Program-made: the position numbers and the translations under genes
The notes under the pieces: model-generated
What the model was told of the DNA's origin: nothing
The model's input: the letters and a program-made list of their open reading frames with translations, nothing else
Databases searched by the model: none
Shown: piece by piece, positions 15,364 through 22,990 of the stretch
Layout of the letters: each line of letters begins with the position of its first letter
How positions within the stretch are numbered: position 1 is the first letter of the stretch
Assembly (NCBI GenBank): GCA_041493345.1
Contig: JBGPYQ010000018.1
Coordinates: 1-26,870 of the forward strand
Length of the DNA stretch: 26,870 nucleotides
Source: VBDM01 sp041493345
Lineage (GTDB): Bacteria; Pseudomonadota; Gammaproteobacteria; Burkholderiales; SG8-39
Reading direction: 5' to 3'

Positions 15364-15451
15364 GAGCCCGGAGGATTACATCTTGCAGACCGCGTAAAGT
15401 GTCAACTATTTTGTCAATGAATTCAGTCTATGCGCGACAGGAATTACACAC

Positions 15452-15781
15452 ATGGCCTACGACGAAGGACTCGCTGAGAGGTTGAGAGAAATCTTCCGGG
15501 ATCGCGCCGGCGTGGTGGAAAAAAAGATGTTCGGCGGCATCGCGTTCATGCTTTCGGGGAACATGTGCTGCGGCATAGTCGACGACACGCTGATGGCGCG
15601 GGTCGGCCCGAAGCAGTACCAGGAGGCGCTGGCCAGGCCCCACGCGCGGGAAATGGATTTCACCGGGAAATCCATGAAAGGCTTCGTGTATGTTGCGCCG
15701 GAGGGTTTCGAATCGGACAAGGATCTGCGGAGCTGGGTGAAATTATGCGAGCGATTCGTGGAATCGCTGCCTCGCAAGTAG
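15452..15781 (+). CDS. TfoX/Sxy N-terminal domain protein
   Basis: A 109-aa protein consisting only of the TfoX N-terminal domain (MAYDEGLAERLREIF, then VVEKKMFGGIAFMLSGNMCCG, and a C-terminal SWVKLCERFVESLPRK). Full-length TfoX/Sxy regulates competence genes with CRP; stand-alone N-terminal versions are widespread and of unknown function. A lone AGGAA precedes the ATG. It is convergent with the next gene, from which it is separated by 57 bp holding a hairpin. Confidence 0.88.
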   Translation: MAYDEGLAERLREIFRDRAGVVEKKMFGGIAFMLSGNMCCGIVDDTLMARVGPKQYQEALARPHAREMDFTGKSMKGFVYVAPEGFESDKDLRSWVKLCERFVESLPRK

Positions 15782-15791
15782 GGAACGAAAG

Positions 15792-15820
15792 ACAAATGGG
15801 CGACCGAAGCCGCCCCTTGT
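15792..15820. terminator. Possible bidirectional terminator hairpin
   Basis: A stem GGGCG (15798-15802) with CGCCC (15811-15815), extended by outer ACAA/TTGT pairing, lies between the convergent TfoX-like and basic-tailed genes. There is no long T-run, so the call rests on position and structure. Confidence 0.3.
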
Positions 15821-15838
15821 TCCAAGCCAACGCCGGCG

Positions 15839-16321
15839 CTAGGGCCGGTGCACCTTGTACACGACGTCGCCCTCGCGCGCGTGACCGACCACCTTCGTGC
15901 CGAATTCCTGGTTTGTCCAGACCTCCGTGACCGGCACATGATCCACCTCCATGGACTCGACCCGCTGGGTAAAGTCGCTGGTGTGCCCCCTGATGTGGAT
16001 GGTGTCTCCCACGCGCAGCATTCCCGATTCCAGCCGCAGGATCGCAACGGAGAGGTGGCCGAAGTAGTGGGTCACCGTGCCGATGCGCTCGCCCGGTTCG
16101 GCCGCCGCGGGCGGGCTCACCGGCGCCGGTCTTGCCGCCGGCGGTTTCGCCCGAACCGGCTTTCCCGCCGCCGGCCGTGCGGCCGGCTTCGCCGTCTTCC
16201 GGGGCGCTCGCCGGACCGGCTTCGCGGGTTTTTTCCTGACCGCCGCGGCTTTCCTGCGGACCACCGGCCGTCTGGCCGGCGCCTTCCTGCGCTTGGGCTT
16301 CGCTTTCTTCGTGGCTGCCAT
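15839..16321 (-). CDS. Lys/Arg/Ala/Pro-rich tail fused to an EF-Tu domain II-like barrel
   Basis: A 160-aa protein in two parts. Residues 1-75 are low-complexity and very basic (repeated KPxRRKAPARRP-type stretches), like histone H1-type bacterial DNA- or RNA-binding tails. Residues about 78-160 form a beta-barrel resembling domain II of translation elongation factors (ERIGTVTHYFGHLSVAIL, then LRVGDTIHIRGHTSDFTQ and AREGDVVYKVH). No GTPase domain is present. Stand-alone barrels of this type occur in archaea and bacteria with unknown function. ATG 16321 has an AGGAGG site. A nucleic-acid or ribosome-associated role is inference. Confidence 0.75.
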   Translation of the reverse strand: MAATKKAKPKRRKAPARRPVVRRKAAAVRKKPAKPVRRAPRKTAKPAARPAAGKPVRAKPPAARPAPVSPPAAAEPGERIGTVTHYFGHLSVAILRLESGMLRVGDTIHIRGHTSDFTQRVESMEVDHVPVTEVWTNQEFGTKVVGHAREGDVVYKVHRP

Positions 16322-16435
16322 GTCAGTAACCTCCTGCCGGATCGCCCGGTTGGTCGAAAGATGCCGATCGCCAAATCTTAGTCCGCCTGCGGGCCGATAT
16401 CAAACGCAATTTGGCGGGGTCGATCAGGCCCCGAT

Positions 16436-16463
16436 TTGTATTGCCGGGCCGCCGGTGTAGGAT
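16436..16463 (+). promoter_or_regulatory. Possible sigma-70 promoter for the alpha-hydroxyacid oxidase
   Basis: TTGTAT (-35, 16436-16441) and TAGGAT (-10, 16458-16463) are spaced by 16 bp and lie about 40 bp before the ATG. The hexamers are only moderate matches. Confidence 0.3.
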
Positions 16464-16503
16464 GGAATCGGTGCGTCCGTCGTTAGTTAAGGGGAGGTCA
16501 GCC

Positions 16504-17760
16504 ATGACGTATTCCATTGCCAGATCCGTAAGCCGCCGGCAGTTCCTGAAATTCCTCTCCGGCAGTCCTTTACTCGCCTGTCCGGGCTTCTCGGCCTGGG
16601 CGGCCGAGACCCCGTCGAAATTTCCGGACCCCATCATGTGGGCGCCGTTCAATCCACAGGAGCTCATTTCAAGCCCCAGGGACGCGATCAACGTGTTCGA
16701 TTTCGAGCCCGTCGCGCGCAAAAACGTCCCCCCCGCCCACTTCGGCTACATGGCGGCGGGCATCGACGACGAGGTCACGCTGCGCGCGAACCGCGAGGGC
16801 TTCCTGAAGTACCAGCTCAGGCCGCGCCGGCTCGTCGACGTCAGCAAGGTCGATATGAGCACCGAGATCCTCGGCGTGAAATACGCCACCCCGATCATCG
16901 TCGCGCCGGTCGGCGGCCAGAAGTCCTTCCACCCGGAAGGCGAAGTCGCCGTCGCCAGGGCGGCGAAGGTCGGGAACCATTTGCAGATTCTCTCGACGGC
17001 CACGACCAGTGGGGTCGAAGAGGTCACCGCCGCGCGCGGCGCCCCGATCTGGTACCAGCTCTACGCCACGAACAAATGGGAGGTCGCCAAAGCTTTCGTG
17101 ACGCGCGCGGAAAAAGCGGGGTGCCTCGCCGTCGCGGTGACGGTGGACCGTTCCGGCGGCCGCAACCAGGAGACCTTGTTCCGTCTGCAGCGCACCGACA
17201 CGCGCCAATGCTCGGATTGCCACGACCGCAGCAGCCTGCAAGCCAACCTCAAGCGCAGGTCCATGTACGAGGGGGTCGACGTCACGGGACTGACCAACAC
17301 CCAGTCCTCCAACATGACCTGGGACTTCATCAAGCGTCTGCGCGACACGACCAGGATGAAAATCGTGATCAAGGGCATTCTCGCCCACGAGGACGCGAAG
17401 CTGTGCGTCGAGAACGGCATCGACGCGATCATCGTCTCGAACCACGGCGCGCGCAGCGAGGACAGCGGGCGCTCGACCATCGACGCGCTGCCGGAGATCG
17501 TCGAAGCGGTCGGCGGCCGGATGACTATCCTGGTCGACAGCGGCTTTCGCCGCGGCACCGACATCGTCAAGGCGCTGGCGATGGGCGCGCAGGGCGTGTG
17601 CATCGGCCGGCCGTATATCTGGGGCCTGGGCGCGTTCGGCCAACCGGGGGTCGAGCGCGTGCTCGAGCTGTTGCGCATCGAGCTGCGCGCCATCATGCAG
17701 CAGGTCGGCGCGCCTACGATCAAGCACCTCACGCCGGCCATGGTGCGCAGGGCGGCCTGA
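16504..17760 (+). CDS. Tat-exported FMN-dependent alpha-hydroxyacid oxidase/dehydrogenase with CxxCH
   Basis: A 418-aa TIM-barrel flavoprotein of the lactate dehydrogenase/glycolate oxidase family that oxidises 2-hydroxy acids to 2-keto acids. The N-terminus has a Tat signal, SRRQFLKFL (residues 10-18), with a hydrophobic stretch to AWA. FMN and catalytic residues are visible: Tyr in FGYMAAG, Lys290 in IVIKGIL, His314 in SNHGARSED, and DSGFRRGTD. An insertion region carries QCSDCHDR, a perfect CxxCH (Cys236, Cys239, His240), the heme c attachment motif. ATG 16504 follows GGGGAGG. Export suggests periplasmic oxidation of a hydroxy acid feeding the respiratory chain; whether heme is attached is unknown. 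Confidence 0.88.
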   Translation: MTYSIARSVSRRQFLKFLSGSPLLACPGFSAWAAETPSKFPDPIMWAPFNPQELISSPRDAINVFDFEPVARKNVPPAHFGYMAAGIDDEVTLRANREGFLKYQLRPRRLVDVSKVDMSTEILGVKYATPIIVAPVGGQKSFHPEGEVAVARAAKVGNHLQILSTATTSGVEEVTAARGAPIWYQLYATNKWEVAKAFVTRAEKAGCLAVAVTVDRSGGRNQETLFRLQRTDTRQCSDCHDRSSLQANLKRRSMYEGVDVTGLTNTQSSNMTWDFIKRLRDTTRMKIVIKGILAHEDAKLCVENGIDAIIVSNHGARSEDSGRSTIDALPEIVEAVGGRMTILVDSGFRRGTDIVKALAMGAQGVCIGRPYIWGLGAFGQPGVERVLELLRIELRAIMQQVGAPTIKHLTPAMVRRAA

Positions 17761-17787
17761 GCAACATTCGCGAAATCCCGATACCCG

Positions 17788-18003
17788 ATGAACAGGCGAA
17801 TCGACCCGCAGTTGCCCAAGTCGAACCGGAGGGAAATCAGGGATCGCCTCGAAGGCGAAAGAGACCGGAACTACAAAGAAATCCTCAACTACCCGCGGCC
17901 GATTCCTGCCTGCGACCAGCAATTCAATCATCTTCTCGAGGAGCGGGAGAAAATCTCCCGCGAGCTGGACCGGATGGACTCGCTTTCCGGGACCGAAGAC
18001 TGA
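17788..18003 (+). CDS. Small hypothetical protein, highly charged
   Basis: A 71-aa frame starting 27 bp after the hydroxyacid oxidase. It is rich in Arg, Glu and Asp and probably helical (DRLEGERDRNYKEILNY; LLEEREKISRELDRMD), with one Cys. I do not recognise a family. No good ribosome site is seen before the ATG, so it depends on read-through from upstream or may not be translated. Confidence 0.45.
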   Translation: MNRRIDPQLPKSNRREIRDRLEGERDRNYKEILNYPRPIPACDQQFNHLLEEREKISRELDRMDSLSGTED

Positions 18004-18011
18004 TACGGGGC

Positions 18012-18233
18012 ATGTTCCGCTTTTTGCTCACGGCGGCTGCATCCCTGCTGTCCATGGCCGCGTTCGCGGATGTTCGCGAGGGGCGCGAGACGAATGCGGT
18101 GCGTTGCCCGAGGTTTTCGCGGCCGAAGCGCCCGCATTGCAACGTCTCGCCCCTCTGGCATAGAGTGGTGCCCGTGGCGTCAAAATTCGAGGAGTGCGAA
18201 TCATGGCTGCTGAAGGAAACAGGACGAAGGTGA
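18012..18233 (+). CDS. Doubtful small secreted protein
   Basis: A 73-aa frame whose first 19 residues look like a signal peptide (MFRFLLTAAASLLSMAAFA). Its end overlaps the well-supported gene at 18203 in another frame, and the mature part is short, basic and without recognisable features. It may be a decayed secreted-protein gene or chance. Confidence 0.2.
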   Translation: MFRFLLTAAASLLSMAAFADVREGRETNAVRCPRFSRPKRPHCNVSPLWHRVVPVASKFEECESWLLKETGRR

Positions 18234-18436
18234 CCCTCCTGACCGGGACATACCGCATCAAGGGTTATATCGATCTCCTGCCCGGCGCCCGGGTGACCGA
18301 TTTCATGGTCGAGGCCAAGGACTTTATCGCTGTGACCGACGCGGAACTCTGGGAGCTGGGAGGCCGCCGCATCATGGTTGCCGCGTTTCTCAACGTGAGC
18401 CGCGAGCACATCCAGATCGTCGTGCCGGGACATTGA
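18203..18436 (+). CDS. Small conserved hypothetical protein (beta-rich, DUF6812-like)
   Basis: A 77-aa protein with predicted beta-strands (KVTLLTGTYRIKGYIDLL; RIMVAAFLNVSREHIQIVV). The pattern of an early GxxxI strand, a central FIAVTDAELW and a terminal N.SREHI..V resembles a small family of beta-barrel proteins of unknown function; DUF6812 is my best guess. ATG 18203 has GAGGAG eight bases upstream, which makes this the real gene among overlapping small frames here. Confidence 0.65.
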   Translation: MAAEGNRTKVTLLTGTYRIKGYIDLLPGARVTDFMVEAKDFIAVTDAELWELGGRRIMVAAFLNVSREHIQIVVPGH

Positions 18437-18489
18437 CGCGGCGATTCGCGGTTCCGCGCGGGTAATTCGCTTTTTTGTTGGAGTCCCTG

Positions 18490-19473
18490 GTGGCGACAAA
18501 AACCATTGCCTTATTTCATCCCGGCGAGATGGGCGCCGCCGTCGGCGCCTGCCTCGTCGCGGGAGGCCACCGGGTCGTGTGCGCCACCGAAGGCCGCAGC
18601 GCGCAGACGCGCTCGCGTGCGAAAGCATCCGGGCTCGAGGACCTGGCATCGCCGGAGCGCGCGCTGGCCGCGGCGGAAATCGTGCTCTCGGTCTGTCCCC
18701 CGCATGGCGCGCTCGCGCTCGCACGCGAAATCGCCGGCCGCGGCTTTCGCGGCTTCTACGTGGACGTCAACGCGATCTCGCCCGCAACCGCGCGCGAAGC
18801 CGGCCGCATCGTCGAAAAGGCGGGCGCGACCTTCGTGGACGGCGGCATCATAGGCCCGCCGCCCGTGCAAGGCGCAAGCTCGCGGCTCTATCTCTCCGGC
18901 GCGCGGGCGAAGGAAATCGCGGCGCTGTTCGCGGGCACCAGCATGGAAGCGATCGCCCTCGACAGTCCCGTGGGCGCGGCCTCCGCGCTTAAGGCCTGCT
19001 ACGCGGGCTGGACCAAGGGCGCGACCGCGCTGCTCGCCGCGATCCGCGCGCTGGCCGAGCACGAAAGCGTGGATGCGGCGCTGCTCGCGGAATGGAAGCG
19101 CTCGCAGCCCGAGCTGCAAAAGCGATCCGAAGTAGTCGCCGTCCAGGCTCGCAAGGCCTGGCGCTGGATCGGCGAGATGGAGGAGATCGCGGCGAGCTTC
19201 GAGGCTGCGGGACTGCCCGGCGGCTTTCATCTCGCCGCAGCGAAAATCTACCGCAAGCTTGAAGGCTTCAAGGACGCTGCCAGTCCGCCGGCACTCTCCA
19301 AGGTAACTGCGGCGATCAGGCGAGTCGCGCGGCGGCGGAACGCCACCTCAGGCGAGGACCGCCGCAGCTACACACGGGGCGGGCAAGACCCATCGAGAGC
19401 GCGTTTCAAATTTGGCACGGCTGCAGGCAGGAGCGACGCGGCGAAGCCGCTTCGCTCTCTGAAACGCACCTGA
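18490..19473 (+). CDS. NAD(P)-dependent dehydrogenase, 6-phosphogluconate/3-hydroxyisobutyrate type (DUF1932)
   Basis: A beta-hydroxyacid dehydrogenase-like protein (327 aa from GTG 18490, preceded by GGAG). The Rossmann segment is IALFHPGEMGAAVGACLVAGG, the nucleotide/substrate segment is YVDVNAISPATAR, and FVDGGIIGPPP is typical of the DUF1932 subgroup. The family Lys/helix region is KACYAGWTKGATALLAAI. The last 45 or so residues (after KVTAAIRR) are Arg-rich, unlike the rest, and run into repeat-bearing sequence, so the original stop codon may have been lost. The substrate is unknown. Confidence 0.83.
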   Translation: MATKTIALFHPGEMGAAVGACLVAGGHRVVCATEGRSAQTRSRAKASGLEDLASPERALAAAEIVLSVCPPHGALALAREIAGRGFRGFYVDVNAISPATAREAGRIVEKAGATFVDGGIIGPPPVQGASSRLYLSGARAKEIAALFAGTSMEAIALDSPVGAASALKACYAGWTKGATALLAAIRALAEHESVDAALLAEWKRSQPELQKRSEVVAVQARKAWRWIGEMEEIAASFEAAGLPGGFHLAAAKIYRKLEGFKDAASPPALSKVTAAIRRVARRRNATSGEDRRSYTRGGQDPSRARFKFGTAAGRSDAAKPLRSLKRT

Positions 19474-19509
19474 CACCAGTTTCGGCCCGGCACCGGGAAG
19501 ACCCGTCAC

Positions 19510-19523
19510 TTGACGCCGATCAA
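19510..19523 (+). promoter_or_regulatory. FNR/CRP-like box upstream of the Crp/Fnr gene
   Basis: TTGACGCCGATCAA fits TTGAT-N4-ATCAA with one mismatch. It lies 66 bp before the chosen start codon. A weak -10 CATAGT is at 19553-19558. It could serve autoregulation or control by an FNR-type protein. Confidence 0.4.
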
Positions 19524-19588
19524 CCCGTCGTTGCCCGGCTGCTTGATGGATCCATAGTGTGTCAATGCCATTGGCCGAAAGGGGCTCG

Positions 19589-20242
19589 ATGCAAAAAACC
19601 GATCGGAAAAATCCATCGCCCGACGACGTCCTGAGCGAGGCCGAGCTCGAGGCCGTCGCCCGGCGCGCGGTCACGCGAACGTTCCCGAAGAACACCGTCG
19701 TCGTCAGCGAGGGCGACCGGACCGATACGCTCCACATCGTCGTGTCCGGCCGGGTCAAGATCTACGTCAGCGACGAGAAGGGCAAGGAAATCGTCCTGAA
19801 CCACGCCGGCCCCGGCGAGTACTTCGGCGAAATGGTGCTCGACGAAGGCACGCGTTCGGCGTCGGTGATGACGCTCGAGCCGACCCGGTTCCTGGTCGTT
19901 CCGAAGGAGGATTTCAGGGAATTCGTGGCGAAGAGCCCGGAGTTCTCGCTGCACCTCATCCGCAAGCTGATCCGGCGCGTGCGCGCGCTCACGAACGACG
20001 TGAAGAGCCTGGCGCTCATGGATGTATACGGCCGCGTGGCGCGCATGCTGCTGGAACTTGCCGTCGAGCGGGACGGTGCGCTCGTGATCGAAGGCCGCCC
20101 GACCCAGCAGGAGATGGCGAACCGCGTCGGCGCCTCGCGCGAGATGATCAGCCGGATTCTGACTGACCTCACCGACGGCGGCTACATTACCGTCGCGCGC
20201 GACCGGATCACGATCGCCCGCGCACTCCCGCGCGCCTGGTAG
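19589..20242 (+). CDS. Crp/Fnr family transcriptional regulator
   Basis: A 217-aa regulator with an N-terminal cyclic-nucleotide-binding-like barrel (VVVSEGDRTDTLHIVVSGRVKIY, GPGEYFGEMVLDEGTRSASV), a dimer helix, and a C-terminal winged helix-turn-helix (PTQQEMANRVGASREMISRIL). It contains no cysteine, so it cannot hold an FNR-type Fe-S cluster; it is CRP-like or DNR-like. The recognition helix reads REMISR, combining the CRP Arg-Glu pair with the FNR-type Ser, and is compatible with TGTGA-type half-sites like those found just downstream. ATG 19589 is chosen for its AAAGGGG site; ATG 19565 and GTG 19559 are alternatives. A likely target is the adjoining binding-protein array. Confidence 0.9.
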   Translation: MQKTDRKNPSPDDVLSEAELEAVARRAVTRTFPKNTVVVSEGDRTDTLHIVVSGRVKIYVSDEKGKEIVLNHAGPGEYFGEMVLDEGTRSASVMTLEPTRFLVVPKEDFREFVAKSPEFSLHLIRKLIRRVRALTNDVKSLALMDVYGRVARMLLELAVERDGALVIEGRPTQQEMANRVGASREMISRILTDLTDGGYITVARDRITIARALPRAW

Positions 20243-20290
20243 CGGCGCTTGGGAAGCGCCGATCGGCCGGGACCCCATCCTGAGCACCGA

Positions 20291-20326
20291 TTGTGAATTT
20301 GTCACAACTTTGAGCCGCACTATTTA
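20291..20326 (+). promoter_or_regulatory. Promoter with palindromic operator for the binding-protein array
   Basis: A perfect palindrome with arms TTGTGA and TCACAA and a 5-bp spacer (20291-20307) overlaps a -35 TTGTCA (20299-20304). A -10 TATTTA follows at 20321-20326 after 16 bp. The half-sites are CRP-type but the spacer is one base shorter than the CRP consensus. Placement over the -35 favours repression. It lies 48 bp after the Crp/Fnr gene. Confidence 0.55.
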
Positions 20327-20407
20327 ACTGCCCGCCGCTGATGCCCGAGCACAATGACCGCAATGGATAGGAGTTTCGCAACTGCGCGCAGATCGGGTAA
20401 TCGAATG

Positions 20408-21397
20408 ATGAATCGCAGAAAGTTACTTGCCGTGCTCGGCCTGTGGCTGGCCGCAGCGCCACTCGCTTCCTTCGCCCAGCAGCAGGGCAAGATCTGGCGC
20501 GTTGGTTTCCTCGCGCTGCGTCACGTGGATTTCGTCGATACCGACTTCTACTACGGCCCGTTCCGGCAGGGAATGCGCGAGCTCGGCTACGTCGAAGGAA
20601 GGAACCTCGCGATCGAATGGCGTTCGGCCGAGGGCAAGGCCGAGCGCCTGCCGGGCCTGGCCGCGGAACTGGTTCAGCTCAAAGTCGATGTCATCGTGAC
20701 TGCGGGAACAGCCGCCACCGGCGTCGCGCAGAAAGCCACCGCCACGATCCCCATCGTCATCGCAATCGCCAACGACCCGGTCGGCAGCGGATTCGTCAAA
20801 AGTCTTTCGCATCCCGGGGCCAATATCACCGGGCTCTCGAACCTCACCGTGGACATCAGTCCCAAAACCCTGGAGATCATGCTCAGCATCGTGCCCAGGC
20901 TCTCCCATGTGGCCGTCCTGGTCAATCCCACGAACTCGGCGCATGCGGCAATTCTGAAGAGCACCCAGGCCGCAGCGCAGAAACTCAACATCAAGGTCCT
21001 GCCCGCGGAAGCGCGAACCCCGCAGGAGATCGAGCGCGCATTTTCCGCGATGGCCCGCGAACGCGCCGGGGCGGTCATCATCGTGATCGACGCGTTCTTT
21101 GTCCAGCAAGGGCGCCAGATCGCCGATCTGGCGGCGAAACACCGGTTGCCCTCCATGTCCGGGAGCCGGGAATACGTCGAGGCCGGCGGACTCATGAGCT
21201 ACGGGCAAAACCTCGCCGACAATTACCGTCGCGCGGCCACTTACGTGGACAAGATCCTCAAGGGCGCCCGGCCCGGCGACCTGCCGGTCGAGCAACCCAC
21301 GACGTTCGAACTGTTCATCAGCCGCAAGGCCGCGAAAGCGCTCGGCATCACGATCCCGCAGTCGATCCTAGTACGGGCTGACAAGGTGATCGAATGA
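20408..21397 (+). CDS. ABC-type substrate-binding protein, PF04392-like (array copy 1)
   Basis: A 329-aa periplasmic binding protein of the family found in TrpX-like ABC systems (PF04392). The signal peptide MNRRKLLAVLGLWLAAAPLASFAQ is followed by two Rossmann-like lobes, with the signatures GMRELGYVEGRNL, AAELVQLKVDVIVT and the C-terminal YVDKILKGARPGDLPVEQ. ATG 20408 gives the same length as its neighbours; ATG 20405 is also possible. Its stop overlaps the start of the next copy (ATGA), so the two are translationally coupled. The ligand is unknown and no permease lies nearby. Confidence 0.92.
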   Translation: MNRRKLLAVLGLWLAAAPLASFAQQQGKIWRVGFLALRHVDFVDTDFYYGPFRQGMRELGYVEGRNLAIEWRSAEGKAERLPGLAAELVQLKVDVIVTAGTAATGVAQKATATIPIVIAIANDPVGSGFVKSLSHPGANITGLSNLTVDISPKTLEIMLSIVPRLSHVAVLVNPTNSAHAAILKSTQAAAQKLNIKVLPAEARTPQEIERAFSAMARERAGAVIIVIDAFFVQQGRQIADLAAKHRLPSMSGSREYVEAGGLMSYGQNLADNYRRAATYVDKILKGARPGDLPVEQPTTFELFISRKAAKALGITIPQSILVRADKVIE

Positions 21398-22380
21398 AAA
21401 CCCGCCGTCTATTTCTCAGGAGCGCATTGGCGATGCTTGCGCTGCCGCTCGCCGCGCGTGCGCAGCAGCCGAAGAAAATCCCCCGGATCGGTTTTCTGTC
21501 GTCAGTCTCCGCAGAGCAGTTCTCGCACACCTATGCAGCCTTCCTGCAAGGTCTGCGGGATCTCGGCTACGTCGAGGGGCAGAACATCGTCATCGAGTCC
21601 CGGTGGGCCGAGGGAAAGGCCGACCGGCTTCGGGAGCTTGCGGCCGAGCTGGTTCGTCTCAATCCCGACCTGATTGTTTCCACCGGGGGCACCATCACGG
21701 CCTTTGCCGTGAAGAATGCAACCGCGAGCATCCCGGTCGTCTTCACCGCGGGTGGCGGCCTGGTCGAAGTCGGGCTGATTGCCAGCCTTGCTCGGCCGGG
21801 CGGAAACCTCACGGGGTTGAGCCTGCTCACCTTCGAATTGAACGCGAAACGCCTGGAATTGCTCAAAGAAGCATTCCCCAGGGTTCGCCGCGTGGCGGTG
21901 CTGGTGAATCCCGTTAGTCCGCTTTATGCAATCCAGCTGAAGGAAACCCAGGCCGCTGCGAAGGCATTTGCGTTGCAGCTTCAGATTCTGGAGGCACGAG
22001 GCCCTGACGAGTTCGAGCCTGCTTTCTCGGCGATGATCGGGCAGAGCGCCGGCGCTCTGCTCGTATCGAGCGACGTCATGTTCAATGCTCACCGCAAGAG
22101 GATCGCCGACCTCGCATCGAAGAACCGCGTACCGGCGATCTATGAATTCAAGGAGTCCGCGGAAGCCGGGGGCCTGATGAGCTACGGCACGAGTATTACC
22201 GATGTGTACCGGCGTTTGGCCGTATACGTGGACAAGATCCTCAAGGGCGCGAAGCCGGGAGACTTGCCGATCGAGCAGCCGACCACCTTCGAGCTGGTAG
22301 TCAACATGAAAACCGCGAAAGCTATCGGGATCACGATCCCGCAGTCGATCCTCTTGCGCGCGGACAAGGTGATCGAGTGA
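21394..22380 (+). CDS. ABC-type substrate-binding protein, PF04392-like (array copy 2)
   Basis: Second paralogue, 328 aa. The signal sequence is Tat-like (TRRLFLRSALAMLALPLAARAQ). The core carries RDLGYVEGQNIVIESRWAEG and AAELVRLNPDLIVSTGG, and the end is IGITIPQSILLRADKVIE. The four copies are most alike in their last 50 residues and differ in the first-lobe strands that line the cleft, suggesting related but different ligands. It starts inside the stop of copy 1. Transcription continues toward the leftward toxin-antitoxin pair, which separates it from copy 3. Confidence 0.92.
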   Translation: MKTRRLFLRSALAMLALPLAARAQQPKKIPRIGFLSSVSAEQFSHTYAAFLQGLRDLGYVEGQNIVIESRWAEGKADRLRELAAELVRLNPDLIVSTGGTITAFAVKNATASIPVVFTAGGGLVEVGLIASLARPGGNLTGLSLLTFELNAKRLELLKEAFPRVRRVAVLVNPVSPLYAIQLKETQAAAKAFALQLQILEARGPDEFEPAFSAMIGQSAGALLVSSDVMFNAHRKRIADLASKNRVPAIYEFKESAEAGGLMSYGTSITDVYRRLAVYVDKILKGAKPGDLPIEQPTTFELVVNMKTAKAIGITIPQSILLRADKVIE

Positions 22381-22430
22381 CTACTCGCTGCCCTGTGTTC
22401 GCCGACGCAAACGCGACGCCGCAGCCACGA

Positions 22431-22703
22431 CTAACCGCTGCGTTGTTGCACCTTTTCCTGCAACCAGACTTTGATCAGCGATTGGTACGGCACGTCCCGA
22501 GAGTTCGCCGCCGCCTTGATACCATCGAGAAGATGGGCGGGCAGGCGCAAGGAAATGGTTTGTGTCGATGGCTTCAAATTGGGGAACACCGCACGCACGG
22601 ACTTGGCTCCGTCAAAATACTCGGTGGTGTCATGCGTTTGCCAGAACCTGCGTTCCGCAGCTTCGGATTTGAATGCCGGTACCCGCTTAAGCCTGTTGCT
22701 CAT
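22431..22703 (-). CDS. brnA: BrnA/CopG-like antitoxin
   Basis: A 90-aa ribbon-helix-helix protein. The RHH segment is TISLRLPAHLLDGIKAAANSRDVPYQSLIKVWLQE, preceded by an Asp/Arg-rich arm (FWQTHDTTEYFDGAKSV) that in BrnA-type antitoxins covers the toxin. It starts inside the end of the toxin gene (17-base overlap), so the two are translationally coupled. It should neutralise the toxin and repress the pair through the palindrome at 22991. Confidence 0.85.
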   Translation of the reverse strand: MSNRLKRVPAFKSEAAERRFWQTHDTTEYFDGAKSVRAVFPNLKPSTQTISLRLPAHLLDGIKAAANSRDVPYQSLIKVWLQEKVQQRSG

Positions 22704-22986
22704 AGAGTGTCCTTTCCTTGCGATGCATGTCTCGCGCGGAAACCACGCGAATCAGCGTGCCGTCACCGCGCACGGTAAAGATGATCGCCAGACGCCGCCC
22801 CAGTAACGTTTGCCCAAGCGCTCGAAAGCGCGGCTCGGCCCGCGAGTGTCGCTCGTCCGGCGTGACGATGAGGGGCACAAAAAAAAACACCTGCTCCGCT
22901 TCCAACATCGTGACGCTGTGCTTGTCGTTTTTGAGCGCATTTCCTCGATCCCAATCGAAGCCGGCTATACGGGCGAAGTCGATCAT
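22687..22986 (-). CDS. brnT: BrnT family ribonuclease toxin
   Basis: A 99-aa toxin of the BrnT (RelE-like fold) family, an mRNA-cleaving ribonuclease. Visible signatures are FDWDRGNALKNDKHSVTMLEAEQVFF, then ERHSRAEPRFRALGQTLLGRRLAIIFTVRG and the terminal RVVSARDMHRKER. Three Phe codons form a T9 run (22879-22887), which is prone to slippage. No ribosome site precedes ATG 22986; the operator lies only four bases upstream, so the message may be nearly leaderless. The pair points against the surrounding binding-protein genes. Confidence 0.88.
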   Translation of the reverse strand: MIDFARIAGFDWDRGNALKNDKHSVTMLEAEQVFFFVPLIVTPDERHSRAEPRFRALGQTLLGRRLAIIFTVRGDGTLIRVVSARDMHRKERTLYEQQA

Positions 22987-22990
22987 AGTT

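Noticed and set aside
16638..18011. A long plus-strand frame across the hydroxyacid oxidase
   Set aside because: Out-of-frame shadow, Arg/Gly/His-rich; only its last 73 codons look like a possible (doubtful) gene.
19419..19436. TTGGCACGGCTGCA resembling a sigma-54 promoter
   Set aside because: The spacing between the GG and GC elements is several bases too short.
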